DNA of 64,000 nt from Craspedostauros australis (GCA_026770025.1 JAMXDE010000023.1:186001-250000); one strand, 5' to 3'; counted from the stretch's first letter, positions 33,001-44,859 are shown. Numbers and translations: made by a program. Notes: generated from the letters alone by a model not told the origin.

Positions 33001-33507
33001 CGTCGGGGCACTGGTTGGTGCGCTGGTTGGTGCAGATGTCGGAGCCGAGGTTGGGGCGGAGGTTGGAGCCGAGGTTGGGGCGCTGGTGGGCGCAGATGTC
33101 GGAGCCGAGGTTGGGGCGCTAGTTGGGGCCGAAGTCGGGGCGCTAGTTGGGGCGGAAGTTGGAGCCGACGTGGGTGCCGCCGTTGGCATGCCAGGCGTGG
33201 CGGTTGGGGCACTGGTCGGAGCCGACGTCGGTGCCGAAGTTGGGGCGCTGGTCGGTGCCGCCGTTGGCATGCCAGGGGTGCCAGTCGGGTTGCTGGTTGG
33301 CGCCTCCGTGTCTTTGTTCTTCTTGCCGCCCTCCTTGTCTTGCTTGTCGCCGTCGCCGTTACCAGCCTTCAGGGTACGGGTGGCCTGCATCATGACATGG
33401 AGCTCTTCGGTCTGGCCGACGGCTCTGCTGCCACGCAGCACGGCCTCCGTCGAACCCGCATGGGCGAGGAGGAGCGCGCCAAAAAGGGCTGCCTTGAACT
33501 TGAACAT
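30031..33507 (-). CDS. secreted SAPT-repeat protein with two CX5C-repeat domains
   Basis: A 1,158-aa single-exon protein. An N-terminal signal peptide (MFKFKAALFGALLLAHAGS) is followed by a charged linker and a long (SAPT)n tract (about residues 69-276). Then come two related cysteine-rich domains separated by a second Pro/Ser/Thr linker with PSDLPSDVPSD-type repeats. Each domain opens with a helical part containing an FGC motif and carries seven units of the form C-x5-C (for example CNGSNSC, CTGNSNC) about 25-45 residues apart, which suggests a beta-solenoid stapled by disulfides. No membrane anchor is seen at the C-terminus. SAPT-rich secreted proteins are frequent in diatoms and related algae and are thought to be wall- or mucilage-associated. 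The function here is unknown. Confidence 0.8.
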   Translation of the reverse strand: MFKFKAALFGALLLAHAGSTEAVLRGSRAVGQTEELHVMMQATRTLKAGNGDGDKQDKEGGKKNKDTEAPTSNPTGTPGMPTAAPTSAPTSAPTSAPTSAPTATPGMPTAAPTSAPTSAPTSAPTSAPTSAPTSAPTSAPTSAPTSAPTSAPTSAPTSAPTSAPTSAPTSAPTANPTATPGMPTPAPTAAPTGPTAAPTSAPTSAPTSAPTSAPTSAPTSAPTSAPTSAPTSAPTSGPTSAPTSAPTSAPTSVPTAAPTSAPTSAPTAAPTSAPTVFEASISVACNPDVIPSSPSLPPELFNTKTISCNKDKDTCRQAIRAVRDNSDLKTFFGCYGNLGENEARIGFNTYASNPGLAQQLEMVDSAGTEFVTALPKDMKTACSNANGSPCCQRTDGCSSSSNFGFMTVALNACTGMGSCNNVGLNALILATSCTGDYACENLNQNDDPNTVQRGVTFVGESACTPAESCKNVGQFSYGDVTIQNGSCNGSNSCTNAGRRAMQTTAGRVVSDISIGAQACSQTNSCLDAHSSTDAGANGGSKNRGSLSIEDGACDGTSACEGLANSDFMETDVVVEEGDCKGFETCMGCALENCPFNQVYVIINGPFLCGPDSMGNRNGEIDEDFCVAKADRPTECPTFAPTPLTSDIPSVLPSEMPSMGPTMSPSAGPTDGPTRLPSISPSNVPSILPSVGPTSTPTAAPTVKKTALQTLCLSEPGNVNSPFVMNRRRLQETVSYGEEGRELQVIVPVTDAPTGSAAPTESVAPSDVPSDVPSDLPSDLPSDIPSDLPSAQPSDVPSDLPSAQPSDVPSIVPTDTSAPTKSFAPTATPTIETNTGDAVMVFCDDDVGACTDFVNRIEDLPDNKDRLVKSIFGCDTDTMSLTTAEEAQARFDRIKNDPDARALIENALMGDGVLLTGSGADLFTACSGKDCCPTAADCTPSGTAPKVITITPDSCAGTDSCAGIKESSIIVGSCLSDNSCENLGAITNEPSNDAVTGYTIVGPSACTGNSNCNNLGTDVYGNIRIENAACNGANSCTGLGQKAPQTAGIVTPVVVDILIQERACQGPSSCTNVHADLTKTAGSIDIGENACMSNNSCNGVAMHPMAIDDLVINPGRCVPANSCQNCVKTDMCLGAGGQTYTIDDASEDCTPPYPKACSD
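32680..33303 (-). repeat. 12-bp minisatellite coding for (SAPT)n
   Basis: A degenerate 12-bp unit (GCTCCAACTTCC-like on the coding strand) is repeated about fifty times, with third-position changes. A few blocks read TPGMPTAAPT instead. It gives a long open frame on the opposite strand as a by-product. Confidence 0.9.
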
Positions 33508-35784
33508 AGTCGCAGGGGCTGTGTTGGTGAGATGACGATGGGTTTCCTTGGCTGGTGTGATCGTTGTTATAGTTGGTGAGTTTTTGGTACCGTTGTGTTG
33601 GTATCGTTCAGCGATTTTCCGGGCCAACGCGTTCGATGACAGATTTGTCGGACATCGATTCGGACAAATGGACAGGAGATTATGTGGGCATGGAGTGATG
33701 CGAAAAGTGGGTGAGATGGGATGTTGTGCTTGGAGAGGACAGTGCGGTGGAGGGCAGAGCCATGGTTGACGTCCGTCGTTGACAGTAGCTTTGTGCTCGC
33801 CCGCACTGACGTTGCGTCTGCAAGGGGCTTCGTCGGTTCTGCTTCATCGCCATCTTGGACAAAGACTTGTTTGCGCTCGTGCGGTGGGGCGGCGGCGGCA
33901 CCGATTGCCTCTGCGCTCGCTGTGTGGACTCACCTTTGGATTGCTGTCGACTGGAGTTCTCGGTGGTGTTCTGATCACGGTGCAATGCTTGTGGCTTTGC
34001 TGTTGTGATCCGGTTGGTTTTATGAGAAGGTGATGGATTGGTTTTGGATTCTGATGTGATGGTGAAGCGGAATGGTGTAGTGTGTGCGTGTGTGCGTGTG
34101 TGCGTTGTGTGTTTCTCTTCCGATTTTGATGCATCATGCGATGCGCTTCGATGTTCAGTCTTCCACTCTTCTGCGTGCTCCAGCACATCCGCAGCGTTGC
34201 TGTCGTCGCTGCCTCGTGGTTTTTTACCCGTCCCTCGTCGTTCGCAACAGATCAGTGTCGAGGCACGATTCAACCTCGGGTATGCTCGCTCGCCCGCCGA
34301 AAAAAGCACCGATACTGTTGCTGGCCATCTTTGGCGCGGTGGACGGAAATGCTGTTGAAATATTGCCAACGACGATGCTGTGGCGGGCTTCGTTGGGTGT
34401 ACATTGGCACACTAATCAGACATGAAGGTTTGTATCTACCGACGCGTCCAATCGTGGTATGGAGGAGCGTTGCGCGTGCCTGGCCTCAAAATTTCACATC
34501 ACCATGGGCTTCCCACGCCAGCGCAAACAACGATTCAATCGCAAGTGCGCCTGAAATACCTTCAACGACCGTTTTTTGGGAGGTGGGATTCAATTTTCGG
34601 CGGACCGACCTAAACGTTCAAATAGAGATATTCAAGTATGAATGTTTCAATGATGTCATATGTTCAATATCAATGTGCCCAAGAGCGCATGTATGTGTGT
34701 AAGATGCAGGTGCGCGATGGAACACCTTTGACCAATAGGGCACGGCGCATGGCTGCATGCCACGTGCTCGTTGGACTAAACGATGGTTCTTGGAGTCCTG
34801 TTGCATCGGAAATGAGCGCGTGCACACACAACTCGATTTTTCAGGATGCGCCAACTTTGTCCATCCAATTGCCTTTTTCCTCGCCGACAATAGCACGCTG
34901 TCCCATAGTACTATTCGGAGTGTGACGCGATTCAGAAGCGCGGTTCTCGCTCTCTTCCTTGTGCTTGGTCAGCCACGTGGCCCACAGCAACAGCTCCCCG
35001 CTGTTGCCGTTGGTCTTGGCTCGCGGAGACCAGCATTGTCGCATGGGCCGCGATGTTAACAAACAATTACTCTCCCTCGGAGTGTCAGTCGCCATCCTCG
35101 CCAATTTTTGCGGAGCTCTTCCCTCGCTTTCTCCAGACGAGCATCCGGGGCGCCGCGCTCGCCGAATTACGCCCAGCCATGCTCGACCAAGTGCGCCATG
35201 ATTGCGTGTTGCTCGTCTACTCCATTGGCTTGCGCATCGACCACCGGACAATTCTTCCTGACATGGCCTCTTCTCCGTTTTGTCGCGAGTTGTTTCCCTT
35301 GTGCTCGGAGGAGTCTGTTGTCGTCGCTGTCCTCGACAATCACGAACTATTTGTCGGACGTATCGAACCTCATCTCTGATGCATGTTTGTGCGGAATATA
35401 CTACGTCTGCATGGCTGTACGTATTGAGGCCAATGTCGTCCACCAACTTTCTTGTTGCTGACATTGGCAACACACAACAAGACGGGACAAAGGGGGGAGG
35501 AGAACTTCGGGAAGAACACACACACACACATCACCATGAGCCAACAACCATGGGAAGACATCACACGGACACGAATTTGTGTGGAGTGGATGAACGAATT
35601 GCGACCGACAACAGACAGTATTGCTGGAGACACTGTACTTGTAGACATCTGGATGTTCGTGCGAATGGCATACTGGTGCCCATGCAAGTGCAGCACTCTA
35701 CTCCATTTTATTGTATTGTATTATATTGTATCATAATATTATATTCTTTTCTATTGCTCGACTCCGATTGATTTTTGGTGGTGC
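33508..35784. other. 2.3-kb region with no confident gene
   Basis: This is the 5' flank of the SAPT-repeat gene and of RRP42. It contains GT-rich (about 34079-34112) and AC (35517-35530) microsatellites and an AT-rich tract at about 35706-35755 just before RRP42. A possible terminal exon on the - strand at 35167-35346 is listed separately. Other open stretches look random. Confidence 0.4.
35167..35346 (-). other. possible coding remnant or exon, RGHVRKNCP-containing
   Basis: On the - strand a 59-codon frame begins after an AG acceptor-like TAG at 35347-35349 and ends at TAA 35167-35169. It contains RRRGHVRKNCP, which looks like the second half of a CCHC zinc knuckle (H-x4-C) but lacks the first two cysteines. 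It may be the end of a small spliced gene or a decayed retroelement gag fragment. I cannot link it to other exons. Confidence 0.25.
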
Positions 35785-36690
35785 ATGCAAGCAGTCACGA
35801 TGGTCGGATCCGGGGGACTCTCGCGGTCGGAATCGGAATACATCGTGGATGGGTGCGTGAACGATTGCAGAATGGATGGCCGGACGCGGGAGCAGACGCG
35901 TTCTTACACCATCGAGTTCGGGGAGTCCAGTGCATCCACGGAGAAGGCACCGCTTCCGTTGGTGAACGGCTCCGCTCGGTTGGTTTCGGTGGCCGGCGAG
36001 ACGGATATCCTGTGCTCCGTCAAGGCGGAGCTCGTGCATCCCGCACTGGATTCTCCAACGATGGGACTGCTAGAAATCCACGTGGAGAGCCATCGGAACA
36101 ACCGCAACGACGAGCTGGAATCCCTGCTATCGAGCTTGATTCTGTCTCGATGGGACGGCCACGAACAGCTCTGCATCGTCCCGAAGATCTACGTCTGGAA
36201 GGTCAGCGTCGATCTCATGATAATTTCCGCGGATGGCGGTTCCGCCCTCGACCTCTGCGCTTGTCTGATCGATGCGGCATTGGCCAATACCAGCCTCCCG
36301 AAGATCGACGTGCTGCCGGGCGAGTCCACGGCGCGACCTGCTCTGCAGCTGCAGTCGGATCCACGCAAGTCCCAGCAGTTCCCGAAGGGATCGCTGCCGA
36401 GCATCGTCACGGTGGCTGTCATGAAGAATGAGACAGGTCGGATCGCTCTGGTCGTTGATGCAACCACCGAGGAAGAAGCGTGTGCGTTTGCGATGGTCCA
36501 TTTCGCCATCGATCGATCCGACCAAGCTCCCGTCATCGTGTCACTGGCAAAGACGGGACGGGGCGCGTTACCTGTGACGGTGATGCAGAGCGTGACTTCC
36601 CTCGCTGTGCATACGACGATGTCTCTGCGACGTGCCTTCAGAAGAGACGACGAATGCTTGCTGGGACATGCTCTCGCAATTACCACCTAG
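35785..36690 (+). CDS. RRP42: exosome complex subunit RRP42 (RNase PH fold)
   Basis: A single-exon protein of 301 aa, the usual length for RRP42/EXOSC7. It forms part of the catalytically inactive six-member ring of the RNA exosome, which trims rRNA, degrades nuclear RNA and feeds substrates to RRP44. Visible family features are the N-terminal S-E-x-x-Y-I-x-x-G-x-x-x-x-x-R-x-D-G-R motif, G-S-A-R followed by T-D-I-L-x-x-V-K-A-E, and late in the protein the strand with V-V-D-A-T-x-E-E-E-A-C. The phosphorolytic active-site residues of bacterial RNase PH are not conserved, as expected of RRP42. The start is the first ATG after an AT-rich stretch. Confidence 0.9.
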   Translation: MQAVTMVGSGGLSRSESEYIVDGCVNDCRMDGRTREQTRSYTIEFGESSASTEKAPLPLVNGSARLVSVAGETDILCSVKAELVHPALDSPTMGLLEIHVESHRNNRNDELESLLSSLILSRWDGHEQLCIVPKIYVWKVSVDLMIISADGGSALDLCACLIDAALANTSLPKIDVLPGESTARPALQLQSDPRKSQQFPKGSLPSIVTVAVMKNETGRIALVVDATTEEEACAFAMVHFAIDRSDQAPVIVSLAKTGRGALPVTVMQSVTSLAVHTTMSLRRAFRRDDECLLGHALAITT

Positions 36691-37849
36691 AGGGGGGAAG
36701 GAAGGAGGAAAGGAGAACCGGACAGCGTGGAAAGGGCATTCCTTCTGCTCGGATTGCGGCTTGGAATGCACACATGAGCTCGCACACATAATACAAGTAC
36801 GCAGGCTCAGATCAAGTATTCTTTGCAGCGGGTATTGGCAGGCACTGTTTGATTGTGCACTCCACTTGCACCTGGGCTGTTGTGTTCTCTCCGCAAAGTC
36901 AGAGACACTTCGGTGCGCAGTCGTACTATCCCTCATAGGTATGCGAGCAACACTCAGCAACAGAATCTCTGGAGGAGGGTCAAGTACGAACTGTGCCAAT
37001 ACAGGAGCACTCTACATTCGTGCCGATGAGTAGACGTGGCACCATAGATCATAGTACAACACATGGTGTGAGCAAGTTTGGTCTGGGCATTGGTGGCTTG
37101 TGCAACTGAGAGGGCTTGTAATAGAGCGCGTGGTTGCAACTTTGGCTTGCAGATCGTCTCGTGCGATTCTCCAGGTGGTGGATCGCGCGTGGACACACCC
37201 GTCCCTTGACATGACACGTGAGCAGCACGACTCCACACAATACTTCGCCGTTCAGTCTTGGATGCAGGCCTTGATTCGTGAGTTGAGGTTCTTCTCGCTT
37301 CTTCTGCGAGAAAAAAGAAAAGGAACAGTGTCGTGTGTTGTTCTCTTTGCGTTTCTCTGTTGACGTGGGACTTGCCCAAACGATGCGCAACGCCTGCAAC
37401 TGCGTGCAGTCGTATCCACGACACGCGCTTGTGCAACAGCTTGGTGGCAACACGACGACAAAAAGACCCAAACAAGTCACCATGACACCGAGATCCTCAC
37501 ACACAAATCGAAGCGGAACGAAACGAAACGAGATTTGAACCACATCAAAACTGAAGCCAAACGAAGAGAGTGGGGCAGAGAAAGACCATACGAGGCAAAG
37601 GTAAAGGTAAACGGAGGCACGGAGGAAGCCGCACGAGCCCCAATCTGCCATTCTGGTCCACTCGATTCCATCACCGTTCGACCGAGTGTCCCGCCACCAT
37701 CCTGCCTGACACCATCCTTCAGCTGTGACGAGAACCACAGTCGAATCATCAGTCGAGTCATTAACAATACAAAGCAGCAGCAACACAAAACAGTAGCCAC
37801 AATCCAGACGACAACAACCAACCAAGCAACGACCAAGCAACGACCAAGC
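36691..37849. other. intergenic region between RRP42 and the WW-FYVE gene
   Basis: 1.16 kb with no recognisable gene. The WW-FYVE frame is open from 37535, but the region 37535-37849 reads like a 5' UTR (AAC/AAG-rich, ending in two ACGACCAAGCA repeats before the ATG). Confidence 0.4.
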
Positions 37850-40800
37850 ATGAGTAAAAACCCAGCAGCACTGCAGGGGTGGGTGAAGAGCCTCGATCCC
37901 AACACCGGCAGACCCTTCTACGCGAACCATGTGACCCGCAAGACGCAGTGGGATCCGCCGGCGGGATGGGTGGAAGAGCCCGCCCAAGCCCCTCCTCCGG
38001 CCTTGATGACGTCCGGCTTCGGCGCGGCGACTGCAACAGACTCCGCGCCGGCGGCCGAAGAGGAACCGCTGCCGTCCAACTGGGAGATGATGACGGATCC
38101 GACCACCGGAAAACCATTCTACGTCGATCACGAGCGCAAGATCACCCAGTGGACGCGCCCCACGGCCCCCAAGAGGCAGGACCACATCATCTCGCACGCC
38201 CCTGCAGAGACCGCGACGACCTCTGCGGCGCTGGCGAGGATCATGCAAGCCACCCGCACCAGCGACCCGTACGCCTCCTACGGCAAGTCAGCGGCCTCCG
38301 CGCGGTCCTACAAGCAGGAGGCATCGTACTTCAACCACGACCATTCGGCCGGGCACGAGGCGGACTTCTCCGACGCTCTGCCCACGCTCGACTTCTCGGT
38401 CAAGAAGGTCGCCGACAAGTACCGCCTGGAATGCCCCCAGTGCGACGCCCTCTTCACGCTCCGGAATCGCCGCCACCATTGCCGTCTGTGCGGCGACGTC
38501 TTCTGCGACAACTGCAGCAACAACCGCGTGGAGCTCCCTCTGCCAGGGCCCGAGTTCGAGAAGCCCGTTCGCGTGTGCGATCTGTGCAACAAGGACGTGG
38601 AGAAGGGAAACTTCTTCTCCATGCGCCGGTACATCACCCCGCTCCAGCTCTTCGACCCGTCCTCCAACGATGACGACGACGAGGCCGGAGTCGCATCGGT
38701 GTCCAACGTCAACGCTGCGCTGTCCGGCATCACGCAGGATCTCAACCAGATCGTGCAGAGCGCCGAAGGCTTCGAGGACAAGGTCACCATCCCGATCGAG
38801 ACGCTCATCCCCTGCATCACCAAGCACCTGGATTACAGGTCGGGCACGACCAATCGCGCCGTGCACGCACTTGCGACATTGCTGGGCCTGGGCGCCATGG
38901 TCGGCAAGCACGACTTCGCGCACAACGTCTACCTCCTGGGAAGGAAGAAGGTCCTTGATCAGATCCTAGGCGTGCTCGAGCGCTCTGGTTCCGACAGGAA
39001 GACCCTCTTCGTCCAGGAGCAGGCGGCTCGCATCCTCTTCTACCTCACCGACGCGCAGGTCATCACCTCCTTCCAGCAGAGAAGCAGCAGAAGAAGGCCG
39101 CCCTCCAGGAGCTCGTCCTTCCGCAGCGCGGACGATGATGACGACGAGGAAGCGGGGTCGATTGATTCCCTCGACATTTCACGCACCCTCAAGAGCATGC
39201 TCGACCATTCCAGCATGAGCAAGAACATCCACCTGCAACGCTGGGCCGCTGCCACCGTGCGCAACCTCATCGCGGAAGATCAGCGCAGGGCCTGCATGGC
39301 CATCAACGAGAACGCCGGTCGCATCGCATCAGGCGAGAGCGCGCAAAAGCTGCAGTACCAGTCGTTCCTCGACGATCTGATCGCGACGGGCGGCATCATC
39401 ATCTTGTGCAGCTTGGTCGGGTCCGACGATTCCGACACCAGGGCCCACGCCACGGCGGCCCTCGGCACCATCCTTTCATCCACGCGCGCCATCGACGAGT
39501 CCATGGCGGCGCTGCATGAGATGAGCGGTGGCAGCATGGGTAGCACCAAGAAGAAGGATGGCGACATCATCCGAGCCATCTCGGCGGGCGGGGGCTGCGG
39601 ATCCTCCGTCTCGCAGCTCCTGCTGTCTGCTGACAATGCGGTGGCGAAGATGGGATGCGAGTTCCTCTCCTCCTTGGTCCAGCCTTTGCTGAGCAACCCG
39701 CAGGGGTGCATCACATTGAATCAGGGATACGATTGCAAGAACGACACGTCCGGTCTCGGGGCCTGCAGGGAGTCCGCTCTGGAACTGGCGACCAGCAGCT
39801 GCCTCCCAGCGCTGATCTCGATCGTCAACGTCAATGGCAGCGTCTCGCGTCCGCTGGAGCTGCGCAAGATGGCGATGGAGACCTTGGCAGCCACGGTGAA
39901 TGCCATCGGGGAGATGGGAAAGGCCTGGGCAGGAGGCAAATACGAAGAGGGCATGACGAACAACGGCGCCCCGAACGCCATTCTGCGAGCCCTGGCCGCC
40001 CTCAACGAAGAGCACGTCGTCGACGTGGCCATGGCCGTGTTGAAATCATCATCCGGAGAATCTCTCGGATCGGACAGAGACACCCCAGTCTCGAGGATCA
40101 GAGAGTCCAGCGGAATCATCCTCGGCGCGATGTCGGCGTGCTCCGCCGATGCTGTCATGGACCTCCACGGCACCGACGTTCTGCCCACCCTCATCGTCTC
40201 TTCCAACGATGCCTGCATGACGGCACCGTCCACGCTGCGTGGTGACAGCGCGCCTCGGTGCGTCGGCTTGCTGGAGACCGCAGCGTCAGTCATGACGTTC
40301 AACTGGCTGCACCCATCCGGTGCCACATCCAGTCTCCTGGATCGGTTGCTGGAGACCCTCGACGTGGGCATCATGGCGCATCTCTTCCAAATGCTCAACG
40401 CGCCAGTCGAGTGGGACTCGCGGGACAAATCCTCAGGCGGCATGAAGGCGCAAGCCGCAGCATGCAGGCTCTGCTGCTGTCTCTTCGGCATCGCCATCAC
40501 GAGCAACTCGGACATTGGCATGAAGCGGCTCATGGATGCATGCGATGCGGGCCAGCCTCACCGGCAGAGACAATCCAGAGGTCCCAGAAACATCATGGAA
40601 GCGGTCCTGACGGTGCTCCAAACATCGTTGAATCATGGACACAAGATGCTTGTGGGGAGCTCAAACACGACGCTGCATTACCAGGCAGCGTTGCTCGACC
40701 TTGTGGAGGCAGCGCTGCTGGCTGTGGGGAGTATGAGCGGCTCCGCGGGCGCTCCAGGAGGTGTCGACGGCGTCATCTCAAATGAGGTAAGCAAAAATGC

Positions 40801-43800
40801 ACGGCACGGAATGAAAAATACCGGGCACGAATGTTCCTGGCTGTGGCAATGAGTGCAGCGTGGCCACCGCTGCTGCGCCGTTGTCGCATTGAATTGATTT
40901 GGCTTGGCTAGGCTTGATCAATCTCTCTGTATTTCGCCACCAGTCCCTCTCCGTAGCACTGCGCCACAGGCTAACGCCACTGTTTTTTGTTTTCCTTTTT
41001 TGCGTTCCATTCCCTCTCTCCCTGCGTCACTTTTTGTACATCTTGGGCATTGTCATACTCTACTCTACTAAAATTATGATCTTCCACATGTCATACTCGT
41101 GTGGCCTGTCCCAATTCTCATCCTCTCCGCGCCTTCTTGACACAGAATGACGAGATCGTCATTAGCAATGAGCGCTTCCTATCGAGACGAGCAGAGGTTT
41201 GCCGAGTGGCGTGCGACATCGTCGTGAGGAAATCTCGCTCCGGGCCGTCGTTGCTTCCGTCCATGCTGGTGGGAGGGTTCGGCGAAGGAGTGGTCGCAGC
41301 ATCGCTTCGGCTTGCCTTGGCCATCGCGCACAACGGCAACAAGGAACAGCACTCCAAGCTGGCGTCATCCGGAATCCTGGTTCCCATCAGCGACCTTCTC
41401 AGAGTCGCGCTCTCGAAGGGACAGCTCTACAACTTTTCGGCGGCGCTTGCCCTTGTAAAGTTCTGCGGACCCTACGTGACGGTCGGCACGGGAGGCGAAA
41501 CCCAGGCGATCAAGAATTCCATCGCCGTGGTGACGAACATGCTCAACCTTCCCATCAACCCCGCTGCAAGCGCGGAGCAAAAGAAGACACAGGGTGCGCT
41601 GAAAGCCCAGTGCATCAAGACATTGGAATCTCTCAGCCGCAACGCCTCCCTTTGGAGCACAATCTCGAGCGATGCCTTGCCATCCATTGTGCAATACCTC
41701 AACGGCATTTCCCTCGGAACTGATAGCAACGAAGGCAACGACGAGGCATATTGCTCAGCCCTCCGTGCTGTTCGCGAAATCGTGCAAGTGCCATCCAACG
41801 CCGTGGCAGCCGCGCAAGCTGGTCTGGCCGTGTCCGTCGGGAAATTGCTTCAGAAATTGGTGTTGAGCGACGAGCCCATGTCAACTAGCGGAGGGCCGGA
41901 GGTGGATTCCCAGGCAATCCAGCTGGATGCCGTGGCCGTCCTGTGCTCCATGCTGCTGAACGCCGAGGCTCGTCGATATTGCTCCACAGCAGACGGCGGC
42001 ATCTTGGCATCCATCTGCTCAGTTATGGAATCGCTCCGATACGCAGCAGAGGTTGACTCGCCAGGTGCAGCAGCATCGTCGCTGCCGTTAATGTGCATGG
42101 AGGTCCTGCACGTTCTGCTGGAAGACCTCCGATCGCCGGACGGCAGCTTGAAGCTCCAGGGCCCCGGGGCTGCTGTGTTCATCCGCACCTTGGTCGGACG
42201 TCCGGGATTCCTCAAGATGCTGTGCGCAACTCTGCTGCTGAAGACTGGCATGCAAATTCGACAACACGATGGGGCGGATGGCGATTCAGTCCTCCCCATC
42301 CCTGATCTGTACGGCGTTCCAATCAAGTCCTCCACAAACGATCCCTGCCGTGGCTTCACGAACGTGGGCGAGGCATCTGACGCCTTCTTGTTCACGTCTT
42401 GCGTGCTTGCCTCATCGCAGGAATCTTCAGACGCGAGCGACTTTTGGTCCATCATCTTCGAGCCAGACGTCGGGGCACCGCAGGATGAGAACGCAGACGT
42501 TGCCATGACGTTCTGTGCCATGTTCCTTTCCTTGGTGCACAGCGGCTACGTCCCATTCAACGACGAATCGAAGCCAACAAACGAAATCGAGCGTTCCCTG
42601 GTATCGTATCGGTTGCTGGAAACCCTGCAGCGATTGCTGTCCGGCCTGCCGAAGCACGATATCAGCGGGGAGTACGACTTTGGCTCGTTTATCGTATCGA
42701 TGCTGATTCAACTCAACGCTCCCGCCGTCTGTCTCTCGTCGTGCAAGGACCAGGCGCTGCTTCCGCTCGCATTTGGAACCTTGAGAACCATCATGTCGAC
42801 GCCTGATGAGGAGATGGTCCCATTGCTGATCGAGAACAAGCAATCCGCCCTCTCCTTGTTCGATCTCCTGAATCTGCAGGTCAGCGATGGTCACGGCGTC
42901 GAGGCATCCGATGTCCAAAGCTTCATCGCGGACGCATTGGAGAAGCTTTCCAAGAATGGAATGTTGAAGGCAGCGACCATCCGATTCGGCATCCGCAGCC
43001 AAGCCATCAGCGGCCTGGCCGCGGCCTGCATCCGCGATCAGTCTCACATTATTGGCGAAGACCTTACATCCAGCAGCCTTTCCAGCGGATTGATGCAGTG
43101 CCTCGTGGACCTGTGCACGTACGAAGGCGAGGGCATCGTCCTGACATCGATCGAGGCGCAAGCTATCGCGAAGAGTTTGGGGAAGAAGATTTGTCACATG
43201 GTGATCTCGCGCTTCTTGGAGCGTGCGAAGCTGACTCAGTATGACATCGAGCAGCACGATGACATGCTGGAGGCTCCTGACATTGCGATGCTCTGTGCCA
43301 TTGCACAGCACGAGAATGGTCTGAAGGAGCTGCGAACCCTCGGGGGTTTCCATGCCCTCGCTCTCGTAGCGGGCGAAGGTGAGCTCATGGCACTGCATGC
43401 CCTTGAGGCCGGATGTGCAGGCAACCCAGAGCTGCTGATGGAAGGTGAGACGTACGTGTCGTTGATGGCGCTCTTCTCCGAGGAAAGCCAACAAAAGGAG
43501 TGGTTCCAAGACGGCACCAAGCGAAACAAGGTGGAATCGATCGCGCTTCTGTTGCTCGCAAGCCTCGCCAAGACATCTGGCAAGGGGAGGAAGGCCGTAG
43601 CGGCAGCAAAAGCACTGCCGCAATGCATCGAACGAACGCTGGCAGTAGTTCGCACGAGAGCACCAGAAGTCGTCGCTGAAATCCAAAGCGCAACAAACGA
43701 TGCCGACGAAGGCCCGACGATCAGCGATGATGGCAATGACGACGACAATGCCGACGATAAGGATGACACGCCTGTCGATGACGTCGAGAATTCCATGGAC

Positions 43801-44859
43801 AAGATTTCTCTGGACAACAATGCCGACGACGACGACGACGACAATGAGAGTGAAGAAAGAAAGCCGGCTCCATCTACAGGCTTGAACCAGGCAGGGGGCG
43901 ACAGTGAGCCCACCACAACCTCGTCGACCATACCAGCAGTCACTTCCTCTCCTGGCACAAAGGAGGTCTTCAGCGACGATGTTCTTGTGGCATCACTCCA
44001 GTTCCTTGTTGCAATAGTTCAATCGAGGGCTGGCTTGCATGATTCGTTGATCCAGGATGGCCGCTTCGTGGCGGCGTGCGATGAAATCGTCAAGAGCAAG
44101 ACGGAATCTGGTCCCATTACCGTGGCAACCATCGAACTGGTCTCGACCCTCGCGGAGTTCGTCACGGACGATTCGATGCTGTCTACGTCTCGCTGCGTCG
44201 AGTTCTTTGGCGAAGTGCTTCAAGAAGATATCCGCCCAGGCGCAGGTGCAGGTGCAGGCACAGATGGGGATGCTGTGAAGCCAGACGATCCCTTCTGCTT
44301 GCACACGTCTGCGATGCTCGGAATGCAGGTGCTCTTTGGTACCATGTCGCCAGCCGAAATGAAATCCTCGGCAAGCATCGTCAGTCGTCGACTGGCGAAG
44401 TTGATCCGTGGCCAGTCCATTCCAAAGAGCACAGCGAGTCCATCCTGGAACAAGGGAAGCGGCCAACTGGCGTTCACCATGACGTCGTTCTTGCTGCGAT
44501 TGGCTGGATCCCGAACGGATCTTTTCGACAAGAGCACGGTGAATAGCATGGCAAACATCGTCCAATGGCGTGTTGATCCCAAATCGAGCATCCATGCCGA
44601 AGATCAGGCCCATTGGGATGCGGCTGTGACCCAGAGTTTGCAGATCATGGACTTCCTGTTCAATGCCAACAGATCCATTCCATCCAAGTCGGGCCTACGA
44701 GTCGAATTCGCGACGAAGGCGGTGTTGATGATCGCTAAGCCAGGCAAGGCACCACGCCAATCCGTGAATCTCCTGTCGGCTCTCGAGTACATTTCCGCGA
44801 AGGGAGAATCCATCAGCAGAGTTCTTGCAGCAGCGCTCCTCACACGTATTCGCGCATAA
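37850..44859 (+). CDS. giant WW-WW-FYVE-armadillo repeat protein
   Basis: Two exons, 37850-40786 and 41146-44859 (GTAAGC donor, CACAG acceptor), give about 2,216 aa. Two WW domains (residues about 8-40 and 73-105), which bind proline-rich peptides, are followed by a FYVE-type zinc finger (about 190-250). The FYVE finger has all eight cysteines (CPQC, CRLC, CDNC, CDLC) and the RRHHCR phosphoinositide-binding motif. The remaining 1,900 residues are helical and look like armadillo/HEAT repeats, with an acidic Asp/Glu-rich insert at about 43735-43860. The protein probably acts as a scaffold on PI3P-rich endosomal membranes; this is inference from domains. I chose the ATG at 37850 because the first WW domain follows at once. 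Confidence 0.85.

Noticed and set aside
32573..33535. 320-codon open frame on + reading (GADVGAEVGA)n
   Set aside because: It is the mirror of the SAPT minisatellite on the - strand. The - strand frame has a signal peptide, flanking cysteine domains and a normal stop, so the + frame is an artefact of repeat composition.
34841..35527. 228-codon frame on - in the gap before RRP42
   Set aside because: It is basic and low-complexity without motif, and a different frame of the same strand gives the RGHVRKNCP stretch. I could not support it as a gene.
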